Below are positions 36,661 to 48,290 of a stretch of 64,000 bases of DNA, one piece after another; within the stretch, counting starts at the first letter, position 1; each line of letters begins with the position of its first letter. The DNA is from Eutreptiella sp. 'Long Island Sound 2002'. Taxonomy: Eukaryota; Euglenozoa; Euglenophyceae; Eutreptiales; Eutreptiaceae. A model generated the notes under the pieces. It saw only the letters and a list, made by a program, of their open reading frames with translations. It ran no database searches and had not been told where the DNA came from. The translations under genes were made by a program, and so were the position numbers. The stretch spans positions 81,988,562 to 82,052,561 of the forward strand of contig OZ038379.1 in NCBI GenBank assembly GCA_964036045.1, in the 5' to 3' direction.

Positions 36661-36672
36661 GCCTCTGCTACC
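36661..36672 (-). other. Primer-binding site, initiator tRNA-Met type
   Basis: The minus strand reads TGGTAGCAGAGG directly after the 5' LTR. It is complementary to the CCUCUGCUACCA 3' end known for initiator tRNA-Met in many eukaryotes. Confidence 0.85.
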
Positions 36673-36673
36673 A

Positions 36674-39025
36674 TAAAGAAGGTCCCTTCTGTGCCCCTTC
36701 CGCCTGTCACCCCTGCTGACTTGCTCCTGATCAGCGATTGCATCCCTCAAAATCCAGGGTCCAAAATCCAAAAATATAGAAAATGCAATCCTCCTTCAAC
36801 CCTGAACAGCAACCAGATCCCACAAATACAGCAATAACCCAATCCACAATCCAATCCACACTGCGGGCTTCCGTTCAGCACACCGGTTGTCTCACGGTGG
36901 CGGGCATGTACAAGAATTGCACCAAAGAGGAAAGCCCTGAAATTGGCATATGAACACAAATAAAGCAAAGTTGGGGAAAGAGGTAAACATACACCGACTC
37001 AGCCATAGACCCCTCATTCCCTGGACTCAAGACCTTCCCCTGACTCACCAACATGATGCCCTGAACCCAGTCCAATAAGATGGCTAAATGCCGTGTGTCA
37101 AAAGTCACTACACAAACCCCAAAAATGTGTTCACTCCCAAGCCTATAAATCCTAGCCCAATAGGGGAGGTGGCGTGTCATGGCCTGGAGTAGCACTCAGG
37201 ACCATGCCCTACCCTGACATAACCTTGGTTGGACTTGGAGTCGAATGGGCTTGGAGAACTGCCCCATGAAGATGACCTCACAACATGGCAAAATCAGGCA
37301 AATCACACCATATTGCCCAAAATTTAATTATATACTCAAAAATGCATACGGTAAATGTTCAAATGCTCCATGCATGTGTCAAACCGGAAAGTAGTATACA
37401 AGGGTGATATAGACCAAAGGTCCATGCCCAAGAATATCCCATCATTGGCCCCGAAACCCCTCCGGTTATGTACATGACATGCTTCACAAGTCAGCTCATG
37501 AGTTTGAGACCTAATTTTGTGAGGCCTCGTGTGCCAAGCCAAAGTGACCACGTGATCCGGCACATGGTGAGGTACAACACCGAAGCATATGCCAACATAT
37601 AAGCAACATACCATAGTTCACGGATCTCTAGGCACTTTACTGCTAGCCGACCAGTTGAGCACATAAAATACAAAAATGAGCATAAAATGAGGTCAAAAAC
37701 ATGCAAATAATGCCAAATTCAAGATAATTACAATAGTATATAACTTCGCTCACCCATGGTATCAACATATGACTCAAAACACAATTGCTTGGGACCATTT
37801 GCAAACAATCCCCCCACTTGGATCCCCACATGGACGCATAGGGACACCTTCGAACCTCCTCTCAACACGCACCACCAAAATTTGGAAAATTGATAATGGC
37901 GCTTGTGGGTCGCTCCGTAAGCCCTCCCACATGCACTATATGAGCGGTAGACTTAGTCTAGCGCTATGGAGTTCACCATTGGGACATGGGCGAAGCCCTT
38001 GCCACGTATGACTCCATATATCTTCCTACAAACGGAGATATATAACATGGGCGTGAGCATATCGAAGCACATACCATGCATATAACACATACCCTCAAAA
38101 AGTGGCTCCCACCATGATATGCCATGCCCCTCCATGGACATAACTTCACGTTAAAAATACGTAGGAACCCAAGGAAAGTTGCTATGCAACCCCAACACTC
38201 ATGCGGTACACTCGAAAGTCGCAATAAAATATTCGGTTGCACGGTCCAAGAGTTATATATCACTTTCTACCCTCTTGACCATTATCCCTTGCTATACCGG
38301 GCATGTGTACACACCAAAGGCGTTTGATGCTTCCTAAATTAAGTTGAGACCAAGGCGGTTCCAACCCAATTCTCGAAATTGATATTCCCCGCCGTGAGCC
38401 AGAGATGTGATTCTTCAAAGTGGCCTCACGAATCACTTTTGTTTCGACTATATCTCCAAGAAAAATGAGGGATATAACAAAAGGAAGGTTGATTCGTGAT
38501 CGGGGAAAAATGTATGACCACTCGAGATTCATCATATCGAGTGCGGCGATGTCGAAGTCGAAAATCCGATTCTGAAAGTCTGAAAAAATCGGATTAATTT
38601 TGCGAGTGTATAATATGAAAATTGCGGAAGCAACGAACCATTTACTGATGAAATCTGACCCTTCATCGGGGTTTCCGCCAAAATATCTGGAAATAACAGT
38701 TAACCAATCGGGTACCGCAAAATCGCGAGCCAACTGACAGTCGCCGATACATTGACAATCAGAACGGAAGGCGGAAAAATTACGGAAACATTATGAGAAA
38801 AAAACCCTGTTGATTCCTGATATTCTGATATGTAAATCTCAGCTGGCGGCGCCTCGGTACTGAATATGGCCGCTCGTAGCCGGAATGGCCAAACCTATCA
38901 CACTATCACATCGGGTTAGGTCAGGTGGATGGGAGAGTATGATATCAGCCAATGGCGGCTTGCCGGCACATAGATACACACCCCAAGTGACCCCAAGATG
39001 GCCACGGGGGTCCGAACCGGCTTCA
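36674..39025 (-). repeat. 5' LTR of the Ty3/Gypsy element
   Basis: Matches the 3' LTR almost base for base and should carry the element's promoter. The equivalent of the 157-codon open frame is at 38260-38733, differing by one residue. Confidence 0.95.
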
Positions 39026-39030
39026 GAGGT
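39026..39030. repeat. Target-site duplication, right copy
   Basis: GAGGT directly outside the right LTR, matching 25810-25814. Confidence 0.75.
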
Positions 39031-41889
39031 AAGATCATGTGCTTCGTTTTATGAATAGTTTTACACCGCAGCAGCGCCTAAGTTAGGTTTGGTACCTAGT
39101 GCGGAGTAAAATATAAGATCGCCACAAGCATTGGTGATTCATAATTCATCATTGTTTTCCAAAAGGATGACAATCCACGGTAGCAACTTTGGAAATCAGA
39201 TAAGGTCCCCCCCACAAAACTATTTAAAGTGGCGTCATCACCAGCTGTGTCTTGAGCTCGAACATGTCATGCACCTACCTACACATACCTAGGGTTGGCT
39301 ACAACATATCCGTACAATCATGCCCCATAGGGAAGCCATTGTAGCCCCCCCCCCCAACCTCACCCACCCAACTCCTTCCCCTATGCAAGCATGGGCTTGC
39401 ACTCGTCCTCCTCTTTGGGATTGGCCCCCACTTGCGAATATTTTTTTTCCTACCTTGGTAAACGCCTAGTAACCCTAGACCTTCACTTCCTGAAAGATCT
39501 CTCTTATGAATTGGAAGGGTCACTGCATGCGTGTGTGTGCATATGTTCCATGTGTGCCTATGTTCCTCGTGTATCAAATTCAGATATGTGGGGTTTGCTC
39601 ATGAGCTCTCATGGGCATTTTGTGGGCATTGTTTCAAGTCATAATGGTTTGTTGATGACAACGATGACAATGCTTTTCCTTTGCTTCACTCTTTGATTGC
39701 GGAATAGTTTCCTTTCGTACAGTGCTATCCATTTGGGCATAGGTGTGTTTCTACATTGTGGGACAAACGGTGCAAAGTGTATGATTTGGCCATGATTTGA
39801 TTTTTGATGAATAGAAGGATGTGCAAATCCAGGACATTGAGTGATTGGCATGGTTTCAATCCCTCTATCGGTGCCCTCCAAAACAAGCAACGGTCGGATG
39901 GCACCAATAAGGAATGGGTCTGACGTAGTCTTGCAACATCTTCGGTGCATGATGAGTTAATTCATGTACTCACTCTTCATGTGCAGCAATGCATCACCAA
40001 GAAGCTAGAGTCGCAACGCAATCTTCGATAGTTGTATTTTTCGACCAGGTTGTATGTTTCCATGAAGTTACAGGTTGGATATTAGTTTCATCTGCCCACA
40101 CGAATGTCTTTCAGCTGTTATTGCACAGGCTCCTCGCTCTTGTAGCTCCCGACGCTATTTGGCCCAGTCCGTGCAAAATGGCCACAAATAGGGAATACCC
40201 GAGAGCCATACCTCAACCATCATTGGGGCCAGGCACATGGGCTGGGCAACCCTTTGAGCATGTTTCTTAATTGGTGTACAATTTGCCTTTTCCCCTTCTA
40301 GATGAGTCAACGGCTAGTTGAAGCTATGGTATAATTGCACAGCACGGAATTCTTTTTTCCTAGGAGTTTTTAGATGCATTGACTGGCATGTTGTTTCCGA
40401 AATCCTCAAGCCAATCGGGCGTACCGCTAGGAACATCGCGGCCGAGTGGTCCGGCCGATCTCCCTTCAGCTTGGGCGTCCTAGAAGGGTGCCTGACGAAA
40501 CTGGTCTGGAAAACGCTTTCCATGTTCGGAAGCAACACTCCCGATGATTGCCTCCGTTTTAGGAAGCGGTGCCTCGGAACATTGCTTCCGATGGCTGGTT
40601 GCCGTCATACCCAGCACTGCTTCCAGAAGGCTCTAGGGTATGGCATGGACCAACCGCGACGTCGAAAACCTTGCCCTAATCCCATGGGATTTGACAAAAA
40701 GTTGTGAACGGACTGATGACATTGCCACCCAGATGAATGGCCGAAATAGGTTAATTGGTACTTGGAGGACACGATGACCACAGAAAATGAAGGTACTTTG
40801 TTCCGACCGGCATGCCCCGTTTTTAGAAAGCAATTGCATCCCCACTCATGCTCATGCACGAGGATCCCTGCAGCCATCCCTTGTTGTCATCAATGTTGAT
40901 GCAGCATCTAGCTCAGCGCCCGTAACCCATTTGCTGAGTGAGAGGGCGTTCTTCCCTACTGACACTGAAGCTGCTTCGAAACAAGAGACCGAGCCATAAC
41001 TGATTGGTGTTGTTGTGCATGTCTCTGTCTGTGCATGGAGGGTGGGGAAGCTCAACCGGGCTGCGCGGGAAGCGGGCTGTGGCGGAAGGGGGGCAGGCGG
41101 AGGAGGGGGGAACCCGGCGCTCCCGGAGTCGGATCGGCACCATGTGATTGGCCACGGCTGGCAATGGTAGCCGGGGCAGCTTCTCTTTCAGGAGTGGCGG
41201 AGCATTGTACATTCGTGAACTTTACATACGGGTGATGGTGGTGGTGGTGGTGCTTGGAGGGGCGGTGAATTTGGCGTTTTTTGACATATAAGGTTTTTTT
41301 TGGGGGGGGGTCATTGTATGATCGTCCCTAGGTATGGTGCACACCTCACACCGGGCGTGCGCACCCAAATTGGCTCTAAAAACGCTTCGGATGTCGGAAG
41401 CAATGCTTCCAATGAATGGTTGCAAACTGCTGACCCCAGTTGGGTGCCGCGCCTCCACTGACCGGTTAGGGAAAGCACATTCGATGTCCGAAGCAACGCT
41501 CCTGAGGGGGGAGGATGATTGGACCCGGTACTGACAATGTCGCCGGCAGAATTGGAAGAATGATTTTCACCAAGGGACAGCATGGTGCCAAGTTTTTCGG
41601 TGCCAAAAAAAATTCTGTGCTGTGTGTTTAGGCGACATATGAAGATGCCGAATTTTGATTTTTTTGTTGTGTTTTAACTTGTATGCCACGTTGTTGTCCG
41701 AAGTGGTAAATTTTTGCCTTTTCGGGGCAATCACCTAAAATGTGGCCCTGTATGCATGTGGGTGGAGGAGAAATGCGGTCCGCATTCCTCCGCGTTTTCC
41801 GCATTTTTTCCGCATTTCCGGGCCAGTCCCTTAGTGACAGGTTCAAAAGGGAACATTGTAGTGGCATTGCCTTGTAGTCAGCTAGTTTT
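39031..41889. other. No gene recognised; short dispersed motifs
   Basis: No convincing coding frame on either strand. Four copies of a short motif around CGGAAGCAA/GCTTCC lie at 40509-40548, 40565-40605, 41378-41420 and 41470-41510. A (GGT)n run occurs near 41230-41250. Confidence 0.5.
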
Positions 41890-42215
41890 CGGGAACAATG
41901 GGTTTTGTGGGCGCTTGAGGCGCCAGAGATTTTGTTTTACGCAAATGGCACGGGGATTTTTTTTTGTTTGACCCTATTTGTCTATCCTCAAAATTCTCAG
42001 AATTTCGTGGAGAATTGAAAAATGGATAAAAAACACAAAAAAGGATTTTGACCCCGACGGGACCTCTGGGTCGGACCTTGGCTGGTGGGAGCCTGAGTTG
42101 ATGGGCAATTTTTGTGAAAAGGTGTGCCCCCAGTTGTGTATATTCAAAATTATCTGTGCGTCATGGGGATCATTTTGAGGTATGTGCGTTGGGGTACTCC
42201 CCCCCCCCCCGGGAG
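41890..42215 (+). repeat. Dispersed repeat family A, copy 2
   Basis: Aligns by eye with 19251-19560 (shared CTCAGAATTTCGTGGAGAAT, GGACCTTGGCTG and TTTTGAGGTATGTGCGTTGG). It is followed by a C run. Confidence 0.7.
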
Positions 42216-42383
42216 CCTAGCGGTTTAGGTCAATGGGGGAGCACGTGACGAGGTGCGCGCACAGCGCGGAGATTTAGCGGTCTGGCTTGACCAAGCAGCT
42301 GCAACTTCTGCCCGTAGGGGGTTTGAACCTAGTCCCTGATATTCTTGAGTTGAACTACTGCACTACGTTGTTCCATCAACCCG

Positions 42384-42450
42384 TCCATGCTTTGAGCGTT
42401 CGATCGTGCAAGGTAGGGCGAAACATAGGTCAGCGGTGTGCGGCCGCCAA
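42384..42450 (+). repeat. Dispersed repeat family B, partial copy
   Basis: CCGTCCATGCTTTGAGCG is shared with 50603-50740, and CATGCTTTGAGCG with 56762-56930. Similarity fades after about 40 bp. Confidence 0.45.
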
Positions 42451-42563
42451 ATCGCTGGCGGTGCTGGCGGGGAAAATTCGTGTGGCGGTGGCGGGGAAAT
42501 TTCCCAAAGTTCCTAAAGGGTATAATGGGCTTGTCCAACAGGTGCTGGTTGTCCCGTCACATT

Positions 42564-42796
42564 GGTGGAATTATGGGGAGTTATGGGTAATTATGGGGAA
42601 TTATGGGGGAAGTATGGGGAATTATGGGGGAATTCTGGTGGAATTATGGGGATTTGTGGGGAATTATGGTGGAATTATGGGGAATTATGGGGGAATTATG
42701 GGGAATTATGGGGGAATTATGGGGTATTATGGGGAATTATGGGGAATTGTTGGGAATTATGGGGAATTATGGGGAATTATTGGAAATTATGGTGAA
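42564..42796 (+). repeat. Decamer minisatellite (GGGGAATTAT)n
   Basis: About 20 copies of a 10-11 bp unit GGGGAATTATG with small variants. All apparent ORFs here encode a Met-Gly-Asn-Tyr-Gly repeat and are not genes. Its reverse complement forms the tract at 44030-44250. Confidence 0.9.
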
Positions 42797-42872
42797 ATTA
42801 CGGATTTGGGATGTCATTTTGTGTGTTACCAATCGTTGTTTTTTGTCGTCGTATGGCCCTTTGCTTCCACAG

Positions 42873-43672
42873 ACATGTCAAACTATCATTCTCACAACAA
42901 TGTTCCTTATGTGCGACTCTCCTACCTAAACAAGGCATTCAAAGAATACATTTCTCAGGGGTAGGTGGCGAAGCAAATGAAGAAATTGAATATCAAGGCA
43001 CTCAACCCTGGTGACATTGGGCTTCGTGGTGCCGGGGGCCGTCGTGGTGGTGCATGGATGTCGTGCGCTGCTGCATGAAACGTTGTGCCACCCGGACACC
43101 GTGCTGCCTCTGCATCCGCTTTTGGTGAGGCTGCGATTGCTGTTGGTTTGCAAGGTGTTGGCACGCCTAATGCTGCTGTTGATGGTGCACCACCTGCAAC
43201 CGCAGGTGCTGTGATTGCGGACCATGCTGCTGACGAGCTTCTGGAACAACCTGTTGCGCCTCCTGCTGTTCTACCCCGTGACACTCTTGCTGCACTTGAT
43301 AACACTGCTGCTGCACCACATGGCAATATTGATGCACTGCTATCTGCTGCTCCTCAAGAGTGCACGGTGGCACAAAGTGACCATCTTCCTGGTGCTGTTG
43401 TGCAAACTATTGCTGCTCCATAGGAATGTGCGGACCGATCTTGTGGTTCAGCGACCCGTGCCCACAAGTTGCAGCAGGGGTCTTTGTCAGACTTCGTGGT
43501 GCAAAGTCCTGCTGCTCAATTGGTTGACAAGGTGGGCAAGTTTCGGGTAGAATTGATTGCTAATGGTGCCTAGTTCATGAAGGACACTGTGCCAATTCTA
43601 TGCGCTGATATTGCCGAGTGGCCACCAAACTTTTAAGACCTTAAACACCTATCCAACAATGATGCCGCTTGA
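42873..43672 (+). pseudogene. Unknown coding segment with three TAG, one TAA and one internal TGA
   Basis: After an acceptor (CCACAG, ending 42872), ATG 42875 opens a frame that reads like protein throughout (VPYVRLSYLNKAFKEY, AKQMKKLNIKALNPGD, an Ala/Pro-rich middle, then SDFVVQSPAAQLVDKVG and DTVPILCADIAEWPP). It crosses TAG at 42962-42964, 43421-43423 and 43571-43573 and TAA at 43634-43636, and ends at TGA 43670-43672. Another TGA at 43076-43078 interrupts it, so it is either damaged or spliced there. I do not recognise a family; a transposable-element origin is likely from the context. It sits between two inverted decamer tracts. Confidence 0.45.
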
Positions 43673-43743
43673 TCGTGTTCCACGGCGTCCTCACATGCAT
43701 GTGCATTGTGCTTGCCTTTGTTTCTCCCAACTAGGAAACAAGA

Positions 43744-44018
43744 TTAAAGTAGTAGGGCAACAACCCCGCAATAGTCAAAATCAAACCATCAGTAATAAAC
43801 AGCAACCCACCACGAATCAGCGACAAGCCACCAGGAATCAAGAACAAACCAGCACGAATCAACAGCAACTGGGCAACAGTGAAAAGCAATGCATCAGGAA
43901 TCAGCAGCAAGCCACTAGGCATCAAGAGCTAACAACGGTAATTAATAGCAACCCGGCAAGAATCAAAAGTAAGCCATCGGGAACGAAGAGCAACCCATCA
44001 AGAATCAACACCAAGCCA
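43744..44018 (+). repeat. 21-bp minisatellite encoding a Gln/Asn-rich heptad
   Basis: About 12 diverged copies of a 21-bp unit like AATCAGCAGCAAGCCACCAG. One plus frame translates to seven-residue repeats (NQQQATR, NQEQTST and so on) and ends at TGA 44019-44021. Whether it is expressed is unknown. Confidence 0.7.
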
Positions 44019-44029
44019 TGATTCCACCG

Positions 44030-44250
44030 TAATTCCCCATGATTCCACATAATTCCCCATAATTCCCCCACAATTCCCCATAATTTGCCACAATTTCCCC
44101 ATAATTCCCCATAATTTCCCCACAATTCCCCATAATTCCCCCATAATTCCCCTATAAATCCCCATAATTCCCCCATAATTCCCCATAATTCCCCATAATT
44201 CCCCATAATTCCCCATAATTCCCCATAATTCCCCATGATTCCCTTAATTC
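44030..44250 (-). repeat. Decamer minisatellite, inverted copy of 42564-42796
   Basis: About 20 copies of CCCCATAATTC, the reverse complement of the tract 1.2 kb to the left. Confidence 0.9.
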
Positions 44251-45799
44251 CAGTCGTCTGGTGGGGACCCGTCGTCTTGCGCTTGCGGTCGCACACCCCC
44301 GATAGGTGTTTCAAGGGGCATACACCATACTAACAAAAACGCATTTTCCATCGCATTTTTGCCCTATTTTCGGCCTTTTTCGGCATTTTTTGCCAATCCC
44401 GGCAACCGCATTCCTCCCCCCCCCCCCCCCGTAATGCATGTATTGCAAGCAACTAGCGTGGCTATTTTTACATTGGCTCCGCGTTCTAGGTATTGGTCCG
44501 TCGGTTTCCAAAGTGTGGTTTTTGATACTAACTCTACCTACAATTCTGCACATTATCCTCATCCTTGTTACTTGGACTAGTACCCTTTTGGTGTCCTAGT
44601 TTGTGTTTCTTTTTAGTTGTGGACCCAATCATCCATCTCCTGTCATAGGTCTTCAAGGCATTCCCAAGCCAATTGTGCTCGTAATCCTAGTTTTGTTATG
44701 TTGCGGCCCTCCCATATCTGTTTCGACATTTTCTCCAAAAAGGCCTAGTGATATCAAGAGTTGTTCTCTACATCTCATCTTCTTTGCAGTTGTGGGGTTC
44801 GACTACCTTGGCCAACTCAACCACACCCCACGATTGTTCTTCGTGGGTGTATACTCTTTTGATCAAGTTCTCGCCAAGCAGCATTAGCTACGGGCACATT
44901 CCGTCAACAAAATGTCGGATCGCATGCACCAAGGCATGCACTTTGGGGTTCTTACAAGGCCTCCATTTGGACACCAAGCACTACTCATGGGTGGGAACTC
45001 GCTCGGAAGTGGAGTGCTGGGTCGGTCTACGCAGAGAGGATGGACAACCTCCCAAATTTTGTCCCTGGCAATGATGGAGTGGAGCACGTGACATGGCACA
45101 TGTGTGGCCTCTGTGTGGCACACACATTTGGCCATCTGGCCCAACCAAGTAGCTGTACATGAACTCGTGGCAAGCCAGAAAGAGCTACGAATTCCCTCCG
45201 CTATTTGGGCAAGTGCAGGAAAACCCGACAACCCGCCGAGGAGAACCCAAATTAGGTTGGTGCTTGCTCCCAAGGGGCCATCTTACATATTTTCGCCTTG
45301 GGAGGCGCGGGATAGGGCAAGATAGAGGGATGTCTACACAAGTATTGTACCGAAGGGTTTGCTCTGCTTTGGTGGCATTTTGTAAAGCGGAAGAGAAAAG
45401 CCAAAGCACTTTGCCGTGAAGCCATAAAGCCAACACACACCTTAGAAATAGCGCGTGGCGCGCACGGCACAAATACTTTGCCAAAGGCCATTATTTTGGG
45501 CGTGGACTCAGGGGGCGGGTGGCGCATCCGCAAAAAATGACGGCATGGGGAGTTTAACCCCCCCCCCCCCCTTTTTTCGTTGGCCAAATTTTCATGAAAA
45601 AGTAGTGCTTTCATATAATTGAACCCCCCCCCCCCTTTTGGGTTGAAGTGTTTGCTTAGTTCGCTGCATAGTAATATCTAATTGAACAAAGGTTGCCCCA
45701 TGGGTTGTGGATATGGACTTGTACTCCACAAATTCAAGCTAATGCCCAACGCTAGGCCCCTGAGAAGGCACAGGCGACGTAGCCATTATTGAACCCCTT
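44251..45799. other. No gene recognised
   Basis: Scattered short ORFs and C runs near 44417-44430 and 45560-45640. Nothing coding is supported. Confidence 0.5.
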
Positions 45800-46055
45800 C
45801 CCTGAGCGGTGGGGACCCCCGAGAAGGCAGGGGTTATGTAGCACAAACGAACTTCCGGGATTGGGCACCCCGTGAAAGACGTGAAACCCAAAACGACTAG
45901 AAACGACCGCATTGTGGGATAGGGCACCCCATGAAGCGGTGATCCAAAACTCAAAACAATTTGAAACGCCTGAATTGTGGGAATGGGTACCGCATGAAGC
46001 GTTGATCCGAAAGACGAAATGTCATGAAACATACGCTTTGAGGGATTGGGCACCA
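45800..46055. repeat. Diverged tandem repeat, about 63 bp unit
   Basis: Four blocks share GGGATTGGGCACCCCATGAA-like sequence followed by a GATCCGAAA-like stretch and GAAAC. A minus-strand frame shows a matching period of about 21 residues. Confidence 0.55.
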
Positions 46056-47312
46056 ACTAAGGCACCCTCTTTGCTATTTTGAAGAGAGCACCGAAGAGAA
46101 CACGCCCATGCCCCTACCCCCCCGCCCCGACCCTCCTTGGCAGGGGATGTGTGGTGGCTACAACCACCATGACATTGGTGAGGAGTCAGAGTGAAGCCCT
46201 GTGTTGTTGTATGTTGACCCTTTAGAGCACCGCGTGCCCTCCCACGGCTCATATGTCAAACAACAACATCAACTAAGCGTGCAAAGGTCCGTCACTTTGG
46301 AAGCACATCGGAAGAGCAAGGGTGGACATCTTTTTTTTCAAAAAAAAATATTCGCTTGAGGCATCTCTATTCACCGAAGGCATTAGCAAACCGCCAAGTG
46401 GGTGCATGCTTGCTGCGGCCGCGTACCGGGAGCAAATACAATGATGGACAACACTACAGAGCCAAGACTAAGAGCTAACGGAGCCCAAGGATTTTAAGGA
46501 TATCTTACTTGATCCTTAGTTTGTAGCAATATTCCATGGGTGGAGATAATAGTACAAAATGTGGTACCCGGGCCGTGGATGCTCAATATCATGCTGTCAA
46601 GGTGTGCCCATTGAAGAGGTAGTCCTGCCGTTAGTGCGACCGCCGTGTGCACAGCCCATCAACGTTGATGTTGTCCTACTGTTCCATACAAGGGTGTGCA
46701 ACTGGGCAAGTTGATGTGTAATGAGTCCGGCCATTGTTTTGTCATGAGGTGTGGCCATCCCCAGTTTCTTTTGGTGTAGCTATGAGCACTTGTTTTTGCC
46801 CTTCGTTGGCTTTTGAGTTGTGTTCTTTAGCTCTCTAGCGCAATGTGTACAACTTGGAATGGACTTGAGCCTTGACTTTTGGGGACCTTGAGTGTGTTGT
46901 GTACACCTTGTCCTAGATGTCTTCTGCCACTGTTGGAGGCACCAATATTTGCAGATTGTAGTAATTTATCTCACCAAGTATTTTGGTATGGCCTACTGGG
47001 ACACATCATGAGCAAGCCTCACCACGGAAAGCCTGTGCGCTTTTCATCTAGTACCATGGAAAAAGGATGGTAAAGGTAAAGGTAAAGTGCTCGGGCGATC
47101 TGTGAACTCCAGTGTATCCACGATCCCTCCCTATCCCAAAGCACGGCACCCTTTACAACACTACACTCATCAAAACTGTTGCAATACCAAAACTGTGAAA
47201 TCTCCGGAGATATAGAGAGCCACTATGTCGAACAGGGCATAGAGACCTAGTGTGTCGTGTTCCCGTGGTCACATGGACACACCACACATGCAATCGTTTA
47301 CCCCGGCCCTAC
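46056..47312. other. No gene recognised
   Basis: No coherent coding on either strand. A short AAAGGT run lies near 47072. Confidence 0.45.
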
Positions 47313-47773
47313 TTCGGCCGCATGGCACCACAGGGCATCACAGTAAGTGCGTGAAGCGGGTGCAGGCCGCCTGGATGCAGTGCTCGAGGTGGCACGCGCA
47401 CGGACAGATCCGTGATCCACGGTAGGTTGGCATGGGGTACGACATGCAGAAGCCATGCCACCAGCCCCTAAACAGACACTGGCACGTGCGCCCTTGCCCT
47501 CACCCCCACGCTGTACCCCTCAAAGCATGTCCCTTCCAACCGCACCATACATTTGTCAATATGCGGGGCCCGACAGGGAGCATGCACAAGCGCCTCATCA
47601 CGGGGCACGTCGCACGACGTGCGTGCCACTACCACCTTAGCCAACACCACCCCATCAGACCGGGTGAGCCGCCATGGTGCGAAGGCGGAGAGATGGACTA
47701 GGCTTGTCCACGACACCTGCACCACTTGACTGGCACCTTGTACCGTGACCGCCCAGGAGCTCACTGGCCTCAC
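47313..47773 (-). pseudogene. Unknown minus-strand coding fragment, one in-frame TAG
   Basis: The frame from 47773 reads like folded protein on both sides of a TAG at 47468-47470 (ARAHVPVSV, then GLVAWLLHVVPHANLPW and LHPGGLHPLHALTVMP). It has no TGA for about 255 codons but loses protein character past the TAG at 47310-47312. It lies just downstream of the LINE remains on the same strand and may be transposon-derived. No domain is recognised. Confidence 0.35.
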
Positions 47774-48097
47774 CTCTCGGCTCAGGCACGACCCCCTATT
47801 TGCGTATGGGGCATGCGCTTGTGGCCTTGTTGGAGGAGGTTGCGCGACGTGTGTGTGTCCTCTCTTGTCATGTTCCTAATATGCTAGCCAAGGGAGTGGT
47901 TCCGGGCGGTGTGCTGGTGGTGACAATACGGAACAACCTGTACGTGGGACCATTGGTTGCCCTCTATGAGGCACAAAAACGAAAGGAGGGCACGCCAAAA
48001 AAGGTGCGGGGCATGGTGGGCAGGAGGCGCAAACAAGCCCTCGCCCGATGATGTACAAGGGGCACTTCATGGCCGTCACCAAGCACCAACGGCAGCA

Positions 48098-48215
48098 GCA
48101 TGCCGCAGCATGCCGCAGCGCCACATTCTGGGAGCCTTTGGTGGGGGTTTGGAAACGTACCGCAGCATGCCGCAGCATGCCGCCGCATGACACAGCATGC
48201 CGCAGCGAGCCAAAA
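48098..48215. repeat. Decamer repeat GCATGCCGCA, block 1, with shared tail
   Basis: Two groups of GCATGCCGCA tandem copies separated by about 40 bp. The second ends GCGAGCCAAAATTTTC. Confidence 0.75.
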
Positions 48216-48290
48216 TTTTCACATGACGGACTTTTTTTTCATAACATGTCAAACCTGTGAACCCTTTGTTGCATGGATGTTGAAGAACTG

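Larger units (their letters stand above)
25815..39025 (-). mobile_element. Ty3/Gypsy chromovirus-type LTR retrotransposon, about 13.2 kb
   Basis: Complete element in minus orientation: 5' LTR (36674-39025), tRNA primer site, gag, pol (protease, reverse transcriptase, RNase H, integrase, chromodomain), polypurine tract, 3' LTR (25815-28180) and target-site duplication. The LTRs differ by about a dozen substitutions and one 14-bp indel over about 2.35 kb, so insertion is recent. The whole gag-pol is one frame interrupted only by three TAG codons (34879-34881, 33643-33645, 29320-29322). It sits antisense inside the giant intron of the aminopropyltransferase gene. The domain order RT-RNase H-integrase and the chromodomain place it in the chromovirus branch of Ty3/Gypsy. 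Confidence 0.95.

Noticed and set aside
36451-36771. Gag starting at the Met at 36771
   Set aside because: That codon lies inside the 5' LTR, upstream of the primer site. The Met at 36453 is a more plausible start.
42564-42796. Protein made of Met-Gly-Asn-Tyr-Gly repeats
   Set aside because: All frames of the decamer tract give repetitive peptides. The unit length is not a multiple of three and varies (10-11 bp).
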